Below are positions 27,035-35,162 of a stretch of DNA of 64,000 bases, piece by piece; positions within the stretch are counted from its first letter, which is position 1, and each line of letters opens with the position of its first letter. The notes under the pieces are model-generated. The model searched no databases. It was given only the letters and a program-made list of their open reading frames with translations, and was not told the origin of the DNA. This DNA is from G963675935 sp963719005. Its GTDB lineage: Bacteria; Planctomycetota; Planctomycetia; Pirellulales; Thermoguttaceae. The stretch is from NCBI GenBank assembly GCA_963719005.1, contig CAVRAR010000001.1, positions 372,001 to 436,000 of the forward strand. Direction: 5' to 3'. A program made the translations under genes and the position numbers.

Positions 27035-27752
27035 AAACACCCTGTTGACCGACGAGCAATACGAATCGCTACAGCATACTGCCCTGCTGCGCGATCGGCT
27101 CGAAGAGCAATATGAAAATCTCGATCAGCAACACCGGGCGGCGTCGCTCGGCATGTGGGTCTTCTTGGCCACCGAGGTCATGTTCTTCGGCGCCCTGTTC
27201 CTCTCGGTGGGCGTCTACCGCCATCTCTATCCTTTGGAATTCGAGAAGGCCAGCGAACGGCTGAACTGGGTGATCGGCGGCGTCAACACGCTCGTTCTCC
27301 TGCTCAGCAGCCTGATGATCGTCCTGGCCGTCCATTTCGCTCAACATGGCAAACGCAAGCGGATCGTTCTGTTTCTCGGCCTGACCGCATTACTCGGCGT
27401 CTGCTTTCTCTGCCTCAAGGGAGTGGAGTACTACGGCGACTACGTGGAGTTTCTGATCCCCGGCTGGCGTTTCCGCGCCGCCGATTGGACCGCGGCAGGG
27501 CTTCGGCCCGACCAGGTGCCGCACGTCAAACTGTTTCTGTTCCTGTATTGGGTGATGACGGGCCTGCACGGGATACACGTGACGATTGGAATCGGCGTCG
27601 TGCTGGTCATCATGGCGATGGCCTGGCGGGGCCGTTTTTCGCCCGAGTACTATGCCCCGGTCGACGTGACCGCCCTCTATTGGCACTTTGTCGACATCGT
27701 CTGGATCTTTCTGCTGCCGACGCTGTACTTGCTCGGCACGCACCATTGGTGA
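27024..27752 (+). CDS. coxC: Cytochrome c oxidase subunit III
   Basis: 242 residues. It has the subunit III pattern: charged N-terminus, then about five helices (GMWVFLATEVMFFGALFLSV is the diagnostic first helix with the conserved E; YWHFVDIVWIFLLPTLYLLG is the last). The segment GLHGIHVTIGIGVV carries the family histidine. Its start lies inside the coxA end (11-base overlap). Subunit III stabilises the catalytic core and affects proton uptake. Confidence 0.95.
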
Positions 27753-27763
27753 GGAGAGAAACC

Positions 27764-28072
27764 ATGTCCGAGCGCCTGCTCTCGCCGGTCGCCTACGTCA
27801 TCGTGCTGCTGATTCTGATGCTGTTGACGGTCCTGACGGTCGGCCTCTCTTTCCTGCACAACGGAGGGCTGGCTCATATCGTGGTGGGCGAGACGATCGC
27901 GGTGGTCAAGGCGGCGCTCGTGGTTCTCTTTTTCATGCACGTGCTGCGCAGCAGTGCGCAGACGAAGGCCGTAATCATCGTCACCGTGTTCTGGCTCGTC
28001 GCCGTGCTGATGGCGTTGACGTTCAGCGATTATTTCACGCGGGGAATGATTCCGAATCTGCCCGGCCATTAG
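27764..28072 (+). CDS. coxD: Cytochrome c oxidase subunit IV family protein
   Basis: 102 residues with three helices: VAYVIVLLILMLLTVLTVGL, a middle one, VVKAALVVLFFMHVL, and VIIVTVFWLVAVLMALTF. This is the prokaryotic subunit IV/COX4 pattern, a small accessory subunit at the end of caa3 operons. The ATG at 27764 follows gaggagagaa, a good ribosome site. It is the last gene of the operon; a long palindrome follows at 28110-28186. Confidence 0.88.
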   Translation: MSERLLSPVAYVIVLLILMLLTVLTVGLSFLHNGGLAHIVVGETIAVVKAALVVLFFMHVLRSSAQTKAVIIVTVFWLVAVLMALTFSDYFTRGMIPNLPGH

Positions 28073-28109
28073 GCCGCATTTTTTACCGCACGGAGAGACT
28101 GACGAACAG

Positions 28110-28186
28110 TGTGCCACTGCTTGGAACAAGCAGTGCCGGTAAATGACCCGTTGCCCCGGCACTGCTTGTTCCAAGCAGTGGCGCAC
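28110..28186. repeat. Palindromic repeat (family E) after the oxidase operon
   Basis: gtgccactgcttggaacaag (from 28111) pairs with cttgttccaagcagtggcgc (ending 28184), arms of about 28 bp around taaatgacccgttgcc. A diverged copy is at 36701-36779. The hairpin would form in the operon's transcript end, where it may act like a stabilising or terminating structure, although there is no T-run. Confidence 0.8.
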
Positions 28187-28232
28187 GGCGAAGAGATGCG
28201 GGCCATGTATTGCCCGAGAATCGGAGACGACT

Positions 28233-28580
28233 ATGACAAAGCCCTTCCCAACACAAGATCCGCCGCTCGGCATGGGGTTGGCCTCGGCGATTTTTGGCGC
28301 CGTGAGCCTGCTGCTCTTCTTTCTGCCGGTGCTTAGCGTCCCGTTGGGCGGAGCGGGGCTGGTCTTCGGCCTCGGCAGTCTTGCATTGGCGCTATTCGGC
28401 GGCCGGGCCAGCCTTCGCTGGTCGGTGGTGGGAATCGCGGTCTCAACCGTGGCCTTGGGGGTCGCGGTTGCAATTGCAAAGGCTCCCACCGACTACTTGC
28501 CCGTGCGGCCTCTCCCACTCGACGCGCAAACGCTTCCGGCACCACACTACATCCCCCCGCCCGCGCTGCCGGCGGAGTGA
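28233..28580 (+). CDS. Small hypothetical membrane protein (DUF4190-like)
   Basis: 115 residues from the ATG at 28233 (ggagacg site). Two to three hydrophobic segments: ASAIFGAVSLLLFFLPVLS, GGAGLVFGLGSLALALFGG and SVVGIAVSTVALGVAVAIA, with small loops and a Pro-rich tail. The pattern resembles DUF4190-type small membrane proteins. It lies between the oxidase operon and the divergent radical SAM gene; no function is evident. Confidence 0.6.
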   Translation: MTKPFPTQDPPLGMGLASAIFGAVSLLLFFLPVLSVPLGGAGLVFGLGSLALALFGGRASLRWSVVGIAVSTVALGVAVAIAKAPTDYLPVRPLPLDAQTLPAPHYIPPPALPAE

Positions 28581-28587
28581 GGGACAT

Positions 28588-29874
28588 TCACGCCCAAACG
28601 CCCGGGATGCGAGTCTTGCACCAGCGGCAGACGCCCGCCTGCACGTCGTTCGAGATCACGCTGAAGCTGTCGCGGCGGACAATCGGCTGCTTGCACTCGG
28701 GGCAGAAAGTCGTGCCGCCGTCGGCAATCTCCCGGCAGTTTCCGACATAGACGTAATGCAGCCCGGCCGAGCGGGCGACGTCGCGGGCTTGCAGCAGAAT
28801 CTCCACCGGCGTCGGCGGCAGATGCTTCAGCTTGTAGTCGGGGTGAAATCGCGAGAAGTGCAGCGGATAGTCGGGCCCGATGTTCGATACCAGCCAATCG
28901 CACATCCGCCGGATCATCTCCGGCTTGTCGGTGTACGCGGGAACGACCAGATTCGTAACCTCGAACCAGACCCCTTCGCGTTTCAGCGTCGTGAGCGTCG
29001 CGAGAATCGGCTCCAGCTTGCCGGTGTTCAACTCGCGGTAAATCTCCTCGCTGAAGCTCTTGAGGTTCACGTTGGCCGCGTCGATCCAAGGGCACAACTC
29101 CGCAAGCGGCTCCTCTTGGATCGAGCCGCAAGTAATCCAACAGTTCCTGATCTTCTTCGCCCGGGCGGCCTTCGCGGTGTCGATCATGTACTCGAACCAC
29201 GCGATCGGCTCGGAGTAGGTGTAGGCGATCGACGGGCACTGAAAATGTTCGGCCAAATCAGCGACGTCCTCAGGCAGCACGGTCAGATTTGCCACATCGG
29301 CGGTGCCCGATTTCTCAAGTTGCGAAAGCGTGAGCCGCAGCGGCTCGCCCCGAGGGTCTTTCGTCTCCTCCGGCTTCGCTTGCGAAATGTCCCAATTCTG
29401 ACAGTTCAAACAGCGCAGGCCGCAACCGGCGGTGGCGATCGAAAACGCCGAGCTATCGGGCAGGAAGTGAAAGAGCGGCTTCTTTTCGATCGGATCGACG
29501 TGCATCGCACACGGATTGGCATACGCCAGCGTATACAGCTTGCCGTCCTTGTACACGCGGTCGCGGCAGTGCCCGCGGTCCTCGGGCTCGAGCACGCATT
29601 CGTTCGGGCAGAGCTTGCACTGGATGTTTTGCCCGAGCTTCAAGTAGTGCCGTGCCTCGCGAACCCAGCCCTGCCGCCGCCACTCATTCCAAAGTTCTCC
29701 GCTGGGTGCGTCCTGCTTGAACACGTCGGCCACCGACATCGAACCCATCCGCCGGGCGAAATAATACACGCCCGAGGCCCCGCACGCGGCACACGCCAAG
29801 CCGGTGAGGCCGTATTTCAACGCTTCTCGACGGGAATGTCCGGTTGACAGGGTTTTGTGCGATTCTTGATCCAT
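28588..29874 (-). CDS. amrS: AmmeMemoRadiSam system radical SAM enzyme, with Tat-type signal
   Basis: About 428 residues. The radical SAM triad is CGLRCLNCQ (CX3CX2C). Upstream lie CKLCPNECVLEPEDRGHC cysteines, and the C-terminus is a zinc-ribbon-like FCPECKQP...CRWCKTRIPGVW. These fit the AmmeMemoRadiSam PflA-like enzyme. The N-terminus has SRREALKYGLTGLACAACG, a twin-arginine type signal followed by a short hydrophobic stretch, which is unexpected for a 4Fe-4S radical enzyme. Start chosen at 29874 (ggag 8 bases upstream); 29880 is nearly equivalent. It overlaps the small membrane gene 29817-30116 and belongs to the minus-strand operon with the MEMO-AMMECR1 fusion. The substrate is not established in the family. 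Confidence 0.88.
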   Translation of the reverse strand: MDQESHKTLSTGHSRREALKYGLTGLACAACGASGVYYFARRMGSMSVADVFKQDAPSGELWNEWRRQGWVREARHYLKLGQNIQCKLCPNECVLEPEDRGHCRDRVYKDGKLYTLAYANPCAMHVDPIEKKPLFHFLPDSSAFSIATAGCGLRCLNCQNWDISQAKPEETKDPRGEPLRLTLSQLEKSGTADVANLTVLPEDVADLAEHFQCPSIAYTYSEPIAWFEYMIDTAKAARAKKIRNCWITCGSIQEEPLAELCPWIDAANVNLKSFSEEIYRELNTGKLEPILATLTTLKREGVWFEVTNLVVPAYTDKPEMIRRMCDWLVSNIGPDYPLHFSRFHPDYKLKHLPPTPVEILLQARDVARSAGLHYVYVGNCREIADGGTTFCPECKQPIVRRDSFSVISNDVQAGVCRWCKTRIPGVWA

Positions 29875-30116
29875 CCCCATCTCCGCAGGGCGAAGTAGGA
29901 AGTGACGGTGGCATGAACGAGGAAGAGCCCCACCAGCGGCCAGTCGAAAATCTGATGGATCGCCAACGCCCTCTGCAGGTCCATCCACTTGCTGAACCCC
30001 AACTTGCCGCAGAGCGCAAATCCCGTCCCTATGTATATTATCACCAACGGCAACAACAACCAACCGCTGAGCCGGGCGAGTTTCAGGAGGTAATAGTGGC
30101 TTGTGTGATGCGGCAC
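29817..30116 (-). CDS. Small membrane protein, cytochrome b/succinate-dehydrogenase anchor-like
   Basis: 99 residues, start GTG at 30116. Two to three membrane segments with histidines placed as in di-haem b anchors: HHTSHYYLLKLARLSGWLLL, VIIYIGTGFALCGKLG, then HQIFDWPLVGLFLVHATVTSYFAL. It shares 58 bases with the radical SAM gene start, so the two are probably co-translated. A membrane haem protein here could supply electrons to a Tat-exported radical SAM enzyme, but that is speculation. Confidence 0.6.
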   Translation of the reverse strand: MPHHTSHYYLLKLARLSGWLLLPLVIIYIGTGFALCGKLGFSKWMDLQRALAIHQIFDWPLVGLFLVHATVTSYFALRRWGWIKNRTKPCQPDIPVEKR

Positions 30117-30171
30117 GTCAGATTCACCCGCGGGTGGGGATACCGAAGAGAGATAAACGATGCCTCGGTGT

Positions 30172-30301
30172 AAAAAGGGAAAAAGGGAAGGGGGAAAAGG
30201 GGAAGAAATGCAGAAACTGATCGGAATTGCTCGGAAAGCCTCGTCGCTGTGAACTCTCTCTTTGTCTTCTTTCCATTTTTCCCCCTTTCCCCTCTTTCCT
30301 T
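30172..30301. repeat. Purine-rich inverted repeat (family D), left of the spermidine-synthase-like gene
   Basis: aaaaagggaaaaagggaagg near 30173 is mirrored by cctctttccttcttacacc and ttccatttttccccctttcc near 30270-30305. The paired arms are long, low-complexity A/G and C/T tracts around gaaatgcagaaactgatcgg. A similar structure is at 32555-32655, at the other end of the gene. Confidence 0.6.
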
Positions 30302-30302
30302 C

Positions 30303-32501
30303 TTACACCTGCCGCAATCCGCGCGTATTACTAACAAACATGACGCCCGCCGCAACAAGATTCAAGCCGGCAGTGGCCAAACAGACGACGAAAACCCCCA
30401 ACAGCGGGATTAGCAACGTGCTGACCAGCAAGGCGCCCAAGGCCGCGCCGATATAGTCGGCCGTGTAGAGCCGCCCGGAGGTGGCAGCGGGCGAGGGGGA
30501 CGGAGGAGGTTGTCGGCAAGGATCTTTCCATTTTCTGGATATTTCTCCCGACAACTTCCTCCGTCCCCTTTCGAGGTCAACCCTCGCGGCCAGCGGAAAC
30601 TGCATTCCCACCAGCACGGCGAGCGTCAGCGTCAGCAAGGGGATGGCGACTTGCCCAGTTTCCGGCCAACCGAGCCGTTCGACGCCTTTGAGCCCCAGCA
30701 GCGCCAACGGCAGCAGACCGGCAAAGGCAGCCATCGCTGCCGCCAAGTAGGCCAGGTGCCGCGCGTTCCGAATGGCCCGCCAACGACCGATCAACATCGC
30801 ACCGATCACCAATCCGGCCATGAACATTGTGACGATCAATCCGACTTGATAATAAAGCGAACCGTACAAGACTTGAAACGCCAGCAGCAGCACGACCTCC
30901 AGAGCCGTGGCGGCAAACCCGCCGCAAAAGATCACCAGCGGAACCGCCCGCAGCCGAATGAGATAGGCAAGCAGCAGGACCGCCAGCACCGCCTCAAAAA
31001 ACCCGAATCGCACTTGAAACTGACTCATCCAGTAGCGAAGGTGGCAGTAATAGAGGATCGGGCTGAAATCCTCGTTGAGTGCGGACGCCCCGGCGGCGGC
31101 GCGGCGGACGTCGACCAGCCGGTCGGCGGTGAGCATCCCTTTCAGGTAGCTCCGATTGACCAGCAACGTCTTTACGCCGGCCTGCTCGATGCGTGCGGCG
31201 ACGTCGGCCGTCAGCTCGCCGTCGGAGGCGAGGAAGAAGACCCGGCTGCCGGGCAGAAGGAGCACGTTCGAGAATTCGGCCCGCAAAGTTCGTTCCGCGA
31301 TGCCGATGAGCCGGGCAAGCGCCGGGCTAAGATAGTTCTCGTAGGTTCCCAGCGAGAACGACAGCACGCCGCCGGGCGTGAGAATCCGGTGAACTTCGCC
31401 GAAAAACTCGCGGGTGTAGAAGCGGTTCAGTTGCGACGTGGACGGATCGGGAACGTTGACGATCACCACGTCGTACCGCTGTCTTGTACCACGCACGAAA
31501 ACCCGCCCGTCGGAGTTGATGACGTGGATGCGAGGGTCGGCCAGTGCGTCGGGCAAGTATCGCTGGGCCACGTCGAGAATCAACGGATCGAGCTCGACGT
31601 AGTCAACCGCCTCGACGGGATACTTGAGGATTTCCCGCGCCGTGCCCGACACGCCGCCCGAGATCAGCAGCACCCGCTTCGCATGCGGACGCTGCGCCAT
31701 GGCGAAATGCACGCTCTCCTCGATCTGCTCGGTATTCTGCGTGGAAAACAGCGGCGTGCCGTTCTCGATGAAATTCAGTTGGCCGGCCGCTTCTGTCGTC
31801 ACCAGGCTGCCGTAGGGCGACTCGCCGTGAAAAACGACGTTCTGTCCGGCATATTCCAATCGGCGGGAGACGCCATCCAGGTCGAGCGACCCCGCAACGC
31901 CGAAGATCGCCGCAAGGGCAATGACCGCGGCCGCCGCAAAAAACCGTTTGCCCGTCGTCATCGCCACAACCGCGGCCGACAGCAGATTCAGTGCCCCGGC
32001 CACGTAGAGCATGCCGAAATGGCTCAGCAGATGAACAAAAACCACGAGGAAGGCAATTCCACCCAAAACGTTTCCCAGGTTGTCGAGAAGGTAGACCCTG
32101 CCGATTTCCGCCGCGTCCGAGTCGGAGACTGATGTATTGCCGCCCTCGCGACGAACGGCCGTGGCGGCGATCTGACACGCCACGGTCAAAACGTAGCCCG
32201 TCACGAGACAATACGGCGCAAGCAACACGAAGCAGCTTGCCACGGTCTCGGTCACGCCGACTTCCACGCCGGGGAGGAAGACGACGTTTCGCAGCCAACG
32301 AAGCAGGAACACGTCGGCGATCGGCAGCAGGGCGATGAGGAGTTGGGCGATCAGGAACGTCGCGATTGGCCAACGCAGTCGCGAAACCGTCTTACCCAGC
32401 GTCGACCCGACGCCGGTCAACAACATCCAATTGCCCAAAACGATGCCGAAAACCAGTTCATTTCCCGAAAAGGCGCTCACGAACTCCCGCATGAGCGCCA
32501 A
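30303..32501 (-). CDS. Membrane protein fused to a spermidine-synthase-like domain
   Basis: At least 732 residues. N-terminal helices (ELVFGIVLGNWMLLTGVGSTLG and others) resemble the membrane part of polyamine-synthase-like transporters. The middle carries a Rossmann methyltransferase/aminopropyltransferase fold: VLLISGGVSGTAREILKYPV then VDYVELDPLILDVAQRYLP, VINSDGRVFVRG, and YDVVIVNVPDPSTSQLNRFYT. Several C-terminal helices follow. Such genes sit beside AmmeMemoRadiSam genes in many genomes. The first codon is unclear: the frame stays open upstream for a further 30 or so codons (FLTQLALMREF continues naturally) without ATG, GTG or TTG except the TTG at 32501. A family B palindrome is read in frame near the C-terminus (30491-30571). 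Confidence 0.85.
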   Translation of the reverse strand: MALMREFVSAFSGNELVFGIVLGNWMLLTGVGSTLGKTVSRLRWPIATFLIAQLLIALLPIADVFLLRWLRNVVFLPGVEVGVTETVASCFVLLAPYCLVTGYVLTVACQIAATAVRREGGNTSVSDSDAAEIGRVYLLDNLGNVLGGIAFLVVFVHLLSHFGMLYVAGALNLLSAAVVAMTTGKRFFAAAAVIALAAIFGVAGSLDLDGVSRRLEYAGQNVVFHGESPYGSLVTTEAAGQLNFIENGTPLFSTQNTEQIEESVHFAMAQRPHAKRVLLISGGVSGTAREILKYPVEAVDYVELDPLILDVAQRYLPDALADPRIHVINSDGRVFVRGTRQRYDVVIVNVPDPSTSQLNRFYTREFFGEVHRILTPGGVLSFSLGTYENYLSPALARLIGIAERTLRAEFSNVLLLPGSRVFFLASDGELTADVAARIEQAGVKTLLVNRSYLKGMLTADRLVDVRRAAAGASALNEDFSPILYYCHLRYWMSQFQVRFGFFEAVLAVLLLAYLIRLRAVPLVIFCGGFAATALEVVLLLAFQVLYGSLYYQVGLIVTMFMAGLVIGAMLIGRWRAIRNARHLAYLAAAMAAFAGLLPLALLGLKGVERLGWPETGQVAIPLLTLTLAVLVGMQFPLAARVDLERGRRKLSGEISRKWKDPCRQPPPSPSPAATSGRLYTADYIGAALGALLVSTLLIPLLGVFVVCLATAGLNLVAAGVMFVSNTRGLRQV
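30491..30571. repeat. Family B palindrome inside the spermidine-synthase-like gene
   Basis: gagggggacggaggaggttg (30494 on) pairs with caacttcctccgtcccc; arms of about 20 bp around tcggcaaggatctttcc. In frame it becomes RRKLSGEISRKWKDPCRQ between two membrane helices. Other copies are at 42497-42573 and 43995-44022. Confidence 0.75.
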
Positions 32502-32554
32502 CTGCGTCAGAAATGCCGACAGACCCAGGCAGCAAACGGCAGAGGAGAAAATGG

Positions 32555-32655
32555 GCGCGAAAATGTGGGAGGAAAAAGGGAAAGGGGGGAAAAGGAAAGA
32601 TCGGAATGCGAGTCATTTCCCCTTTTTCCCATTTCCCGTTTTCCCTTTCACAGGA
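32555..32655. repeat. Purine-rich inverted repeat (family D), 5' of the spermidine-synthase-like gene
   Basis: aggaaaaagggaaagggggg near 32569 pairs with cccctttttcccatttcccg near 32619. It occupies the region where the missing N-terminal codons of the spermidine-synthase-like gene should be, and may have disturbed that end. Confidence 0.6.
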
Positions 32656-32707
32656 AGTTTCAAGCAGGATAGATCCACTTCCAGTTTTCGACCGGCCCAA
32701 CTCCCGC

Positions 32708-34303
32708 TTATTCTTGTCTACGCTGTCGAGAGTCAGGGGGCTCTTCGTGAAACGCTTCCACCTGGTAGGTCATCACCGTCGCCCCCGGCGACGTCCAAGC
32801 GTCGGCTGCCAGGCCGGCCTTTTGCGAAAGCTCGCTGAGAAAGGTGCGTTTGTCCGGCAACTGCTCCCAAACCTGCGGCAAATACGTGGCCGTCTGGCCA
32901 TCGACGCGCAACACGACGCCATCGACGCCCGGCCGCAGCTTCTCCAATAAATCCCGCGGCGAAGTAAACGCCAACGGCTTCGGCAGCGTGAGGACGCTAA
33001 TCTCGATCTCGATCTTCTTGAGTTCATCCGCCTGCACGGGCGGAAATCGCGGATCTTCGGTTGCCGCCGCTTTCGCCCGCGAGATTACCGCCTGATAGAG
33101 TGATTCGTGCGGAGAAAGGCTGCCGATGCAACCGCGCAAACTGCCATTGATGGTGAGGGTGACGAAGCACGCCCGGTGCTCGCGAAACTTCGCCGGCCCG
33201 GCCGGGTCGTCCTTTGGACTGTCGCGACCGGTCACGGCCGCCGTGACGCTCTGCCGGGCCAACGTCAAGAGCATCCGCCGCTCTTCCGGCGTGAACTGCG
33301 AGTTGCCGGGCTTCGGCAACGGTTTTCGGGCTTCGCGGCTCGTCAACGCGATGGCCGCATAGCCGACCACGGCGGACTTGTCGCCGGCCGTATCGCCGCT
33401 GTTGCGATAATCGAGCAGATGGGCCTTCCAGCCCTTCTTCCTCGCGATGTCGATCAGCGTTACCACCGCGGCGTGGCCGCAGGCGTCTTCGTCGTCGATC
33501 AGGTCGGCCCGCAAGTCGCAGATCGCCTTGACGGTGTGCGTGTCGAGGGTCTTGGCTTCCTGATACGGATGGTAGTGACTCAAATCGGTGCTGACGACCA
33601 ATAGCGTGTCGTCATCAATGAACGGAGTGAGCTTCTTGGCGACCTCCGCCGAATTCACCTCTCCGAAAACGACCGGTACGATGCTGAAGTCGTGCAGCGT
33701 GCATTGCAGCAGCGGCAACTGGACCTCGAGCGAGTGCTCCCACGTGTCGGGCATGTCCTGGCCCACTGGCGGCGGCTGCCTGGACGAATAGCCAACCCAA
33801 TTCGGTCGCTCGACCCTGCACTGCGGATTGGACGAGAACGGTCTGATCTTGGCGATTTCCACGGCCTTCGGCGAGAGCGGGATGAGCCCAAGAGGTGTTC
33901 GGTAAGCATCGACCGCCGGCACGAAGGTGCCGCTGAACAGCGCGTAATGGCTCGGCCCAAGCAGAATTACGGTCGAGAAATGCTGCCCGACAAGCAGTTT
34001 GTAGCCGCTGGCGGCAATCGGGGCCGAGAACTCGTAGCCCGCGTGAGGGCATACCAGCGCGCGGAGGTTTTTGAGCGGCTCCGGCCGTGCCTTGGCCAGC
34101 AACCGCTCGATGTCGCGTCTCAGGACGTTTTCGTCCTTAGGATAGAAGATGCCCGCAACGGCCGGTTCACGGATTTTCTCGAATTTCCTGGCCGGCGCGG
34201 CGGAAGCGGGGCTCGAAGCCGCGCCCGGCTGCGGCTTGGCCCCGCAGCCGGCGACCGCCAGCAATACGGCTGCCAGGACGAATCGGCGAAAGAGGTGTTT
34301 CAT
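32708..34303 (-). CDS. MEMO1-like plus AMMECR1-like fusion lipoprotein (AmmeMemoRadiSam B+A)
   Basis: 531 residues, with the ATG at 34303 behind a ggaggca site. The signal ends in the lipobox AVAGC, so it is predicted to be a lipoprotein outside the cytoplasm. Residues about 45-320 are MEMO-like: REPAVAGIFYP, VCPHAGYEFS with the catalytic-type His, and DLSHYHPY and CGHAAVVTLID, which hold the metal-binding residues of the family. The C-terminal 190 residues are AMMECR1-like (RACFVTLTINGSLRGCIGSLSP, FPPVQADELKKIEIEISVL). Fusions of the two occur in AmmeMemoRadiSam sets. Together with the radical SAM gene downstream it forms one operon of unknown substrate. Confidence 0.92.
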   Translation of the reverse strand: MKHLFRRFVLAAVLLAVAGCGAKPQPGAASSPASAAPARKFEKIREPAVAGIFYPKDENVLRRDIERLLAKARPEPLKNLRALVCPHAGYEFSAPIAASGYKLLVGQHFSTVILLGPSHYALFSGTFVPAVDAYRTPLGLIPLSPKAVEIAKIRPFSSNPQCRVERPNWVGYSSRQPPPVGQDMPDTWEHSLEVQLPLLQCTLHDFSIVPVVFGEVNSAEVAKKLTPFIDDDTLLVVSTDLSHYHPYQEAKTLDTHTVKAICDLRADLIDDEDACGHAAVVTLIDIARKKGWKAHLLDYRNSGDTAGDKSAVVGYAAIALTSREARKPLPKPGNSQFTPEERRMLLTLARQSVTAAVTGRDSPKDDPAGPAKFREHRACFVTLTINGSLRGCIGSLSPHESLYQAVISRAKAAATEDPRFPPVQADELKKIEIEISVLTLPKPLAFTSPRDLLEKLRPGVDGVVLRVDGQTATYLPQVWEQLPDKRTFLSELSQKAGLAADAWTSPGATVMTYQVEAFHEEPPDSRQRRQE

Positions 34304-34485
34304 GCCAAGTGCCTCCAAAGATGGGTTGTAGGTCGGAGCGTCGCCCCACCCATGCCACGATTTGGATTGTATCGCTCGCGACGCCGGCCCTGCAAGATCG
34401 CCTGTTTCCGCGAATCATTGAAGATTCTCAAGGCAGAACGCCGATAAAGGCGTTCAACTGCCCGCTAGCAAGGACGCGGGGCGTC

Positions 34486-35148
34486 ATGGCAATCGCCGCT
34501 CTTCGTAAAGCCGCCGTTCTCCTGAGAAGCCTGCCACAACCGCAGGTCGCGGCTCTGCTTGCAAAGCTGTCGCGGGAAGAAGCGGCGGCGGTTTCCGCCG
34601 AAATGGCCGCGATCGGTCAAGTTGGCCGCGAAGAGGAAGAGGCAGTGATGCGCGAGTTTGCCGCGGCCGGCGCTTTTCGAGCCGAGAACAGCCGAACGTT
34701 GGAGCGGTCGCCGTTTACGTTTCTCCACGGCCTCGACGGCCAGGATCTCTTGACGTTGATCGGCGACGAGCATCCGCAGACGATCGCCCTGGTCCTTTCT
34801 CGGTTGCCGGCCCGGCAGGCCGCCGAGACGCTTACCGCCCTTTCGCCCCAACAACAGGCCTCGGTCATTAGCCGGATCGCGGCGACGGAGCAGCCGAGCC
34901 GGGAGATCGTCCACGAGTTGGCCGTCGCGATCCGGCGCCGCCTCACTGGCCCTGCGAGGTTTCCGATCGCCAAAGGTCTGGCCCGCGTGGCCAAGATGTT
35001 CGGCGCCATGCGTCCGGCCGCCGAGCGGAAACTGCTCGAGGGCATCGCCCAGGCCGATCCGGATTTGCTCTGCAAGATTCGCCGGGCGATGTTCGGCGCC
35101 GACGTGGCGGCATGTGCCGAAGCAAACGCAAGCAGCGCAGCGTGCTAA
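34486..35148 (+). CDS. Orphan FliG-like protein lacking the C-terminal motor domain
   Basis: 220 residues from the ATG at 34486. The N- and middle-domain signatures of flagellar motor switch FliG are clear: KAAVLLRSLPQPQVAALLAKL, then FTFLHGLDGQDLLTLIGDEHPQTIALVLSRLPARQAAETL with the EHPQTIALVL core. A FliG of about 330 residues would continue with the C-terminal charged torque domain; here the protein ends after PDLLCKIRRAMFGADVAACAEANASS. The stop lies 2 bases before the IS target repeat, so the IS did not truncate it. No flagellar genes are nearby; a non-flagellar scaffold role is possible. Confidence 0.8.
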   Translation: MAIAALRKAAVLLRSLPQPQVAALLAKLSREEAAAVSAEMAAIGQVGREEEEAVMREFAAAGAFRAENSRTLERSPFTFLHGLDGQDLLTLIGDEHPQTIALVLSRLPARQAAETLTALSPQQQASVISRIAATEQPSREIVHELAVAIRRRLTGPARFPIAKGLARVAKMFGAMRPAAERKLLEGIAQADPDLLCKIRRAMFGADVAACAEANASSAAC

Positions 35149-35162
35149 ACAACTCCCCTCTC

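Noticed and set aside
30510..32132. Long plus-strand ORF (540 codons) over the spermidine-synthase-like gene
   Set aside because: Antisense of a gene with clear motifs; no ribosome site or plausible product.
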